From Thermoleophilia bacterium (GTDB taxonomy: Bacteria > Actinomycetota > Thermoleophilia > Miltoncostaeales > Miltoncostaeaceae): a stretch of DNA of 6,494 bases. Positions within the stretch are counted from its first letter, which is position 1; the number at the start of each line of letters is the position of its first letter. This document shows positions 6,222 through 6,494 of the stretch, one piece after another. The translations under genes were made by a program, and so were the position numbers. The stretch spans positions 1 to 6,494 of the forward strand of contig JAEMRL010000141.1 in the NCBI GenBank assembly GCA_016463385.1, given 5' to 3'. Under the pieces are notes generated by a model. It was not told where the DNA came from. It saw only the letters and a list, made by a program, of their open reading frames with translations, and made no database searches.

Positions 6222-6494
6222 TTGAGCACCGCCGTCCCCGCGACCCCCGGATCCGACCGGCGGCGCGCCCGCCCGGGCCACATCCTGCTGGCCCTCACCG
6301 TGGCCGCCTCGAGCTTCGCCCTGATGCAGGCGGTCATCGTCCCGGCGCTGCCCATCGTGCAGCGCGACCTCGGCACCAGCACCGAGTGGGCGGCCTGGAC
6401 GATCAGCATCTACCTGCTGAGCGCCTCCGTCGCGACGCCGCTGCTCGGTCGCCTGGGCGACCAGTTCGGCAAGGATCGCATGCTGCTCGTGACC
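6222..6494 (+). CDS. MFS drug transporter, N-terminal part, 3'-truncated by window
   Basis: Ninety-one residues of a major facilitator superfamily membrane protein are visible, and the frame is open to the window end. After a basic cytoplasmic tail (RRRARPG, 13-19) comes transmembrane helix 1 (~20-45, ILLALTVAASSFALMQAVIV). It continues into VPALPIVQRDLG, which corresponds to the IVNVALPxIxxDL block of DHA2 (EmrB/QacA-type, usually 14 helices) exporters. TEWAAWTISIYLLSASVATPLLG forms helix 2, and GRLGDQFGKDRML (76-88) is MFS motif A in the loop between helices 2 and 3. The TTG start has a good AGGAG. The divergent TetR gene and shared palindrome suggest a ligand-induced, proton-driven efflux pump. 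The usual Asp in helix 1 of DHA2 members (LDxxIVNVALP) appears to be Gln here (Q36). Substrate is unknown, and the DHA2 subfamily call is tentative until the rest is seen. Confidence 0.88.
   Translation, partial: MSTAVPATPGSDRRRARPGHILLALTVAASSFALMQAVIVPALPIVQRDLGTSTEWAAWTISIYLLSASVATPLLGRLGDQFGKDRMLLVT

Overview
The window comes from a very GC-rich chromosome with strong G/C bias at third codon positions, GTG and TTG starts, and tightly packed, often overlapping genes. This fits an actinobacterium. A deep-branching group such as Thermoleophilia is possible, but that is only a guess. No tRNA, rRNA, CRISPR array, insertion sequence or phage signature was seen, and no stretch longer than 300 bases lacks a gene.

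Layout: (1) Bases 1-1464 (+) are the 3' part of a urea carboxylase-type biotin enzyme: the end of the AHS2/CT_A_B domain, the AHS1/CT_C_D domain, a Pro/Ala linker and a C-terminal biotinyl domain. (2) Bases 1461-3041 (+) are allophanate hydrolase, overlapping the carboxylase by ATGA. Together they form an ATP-dependent route that carboxylates urea, or a product derived from guanidine, and hydrolyses allophanate to ammonia and CO2. (3) After a 58-bp gap, bases 3100-5133 (+) encode a RecQ-family DNA helicase with an HRDC domain, an unusual zinc-site spacing and an extra segment before that site. (4) Bases 5130-5525 (+) encode a small hotdog-fold acyl-CoA thioesterase, coupled to recQ by a GTGA overlap. 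(5) Bases 5530-6129 (-) encode a TetR-family repressor, convergent with the thioesterase; only four bases separate the two stop codons. (6) Bases 6222-6494 (+), running off the window, are the start of an MFS drug transporter with a TTG start.

The genes form two functional units. The first is nitrogen assimilation (carboxylase plus hydrolase), with recQ and the thioesterase trailing on the same strand. The second is a divergent repressor/efflux pair whose 92-bp intergenic region holds a perfect-armed 20-bp palindrome, TTTAC-N3-ACGT-N3-GTAAA. It overlaps the best -10 elements on both strands and is a strong candidate for the TetR operator.

Nothing here amounts to a clearly new system. The points most worth checking are whether the carboxylase acts on guanidine rather than urea, the palindromic operator, and the unusual RecQ architecture.
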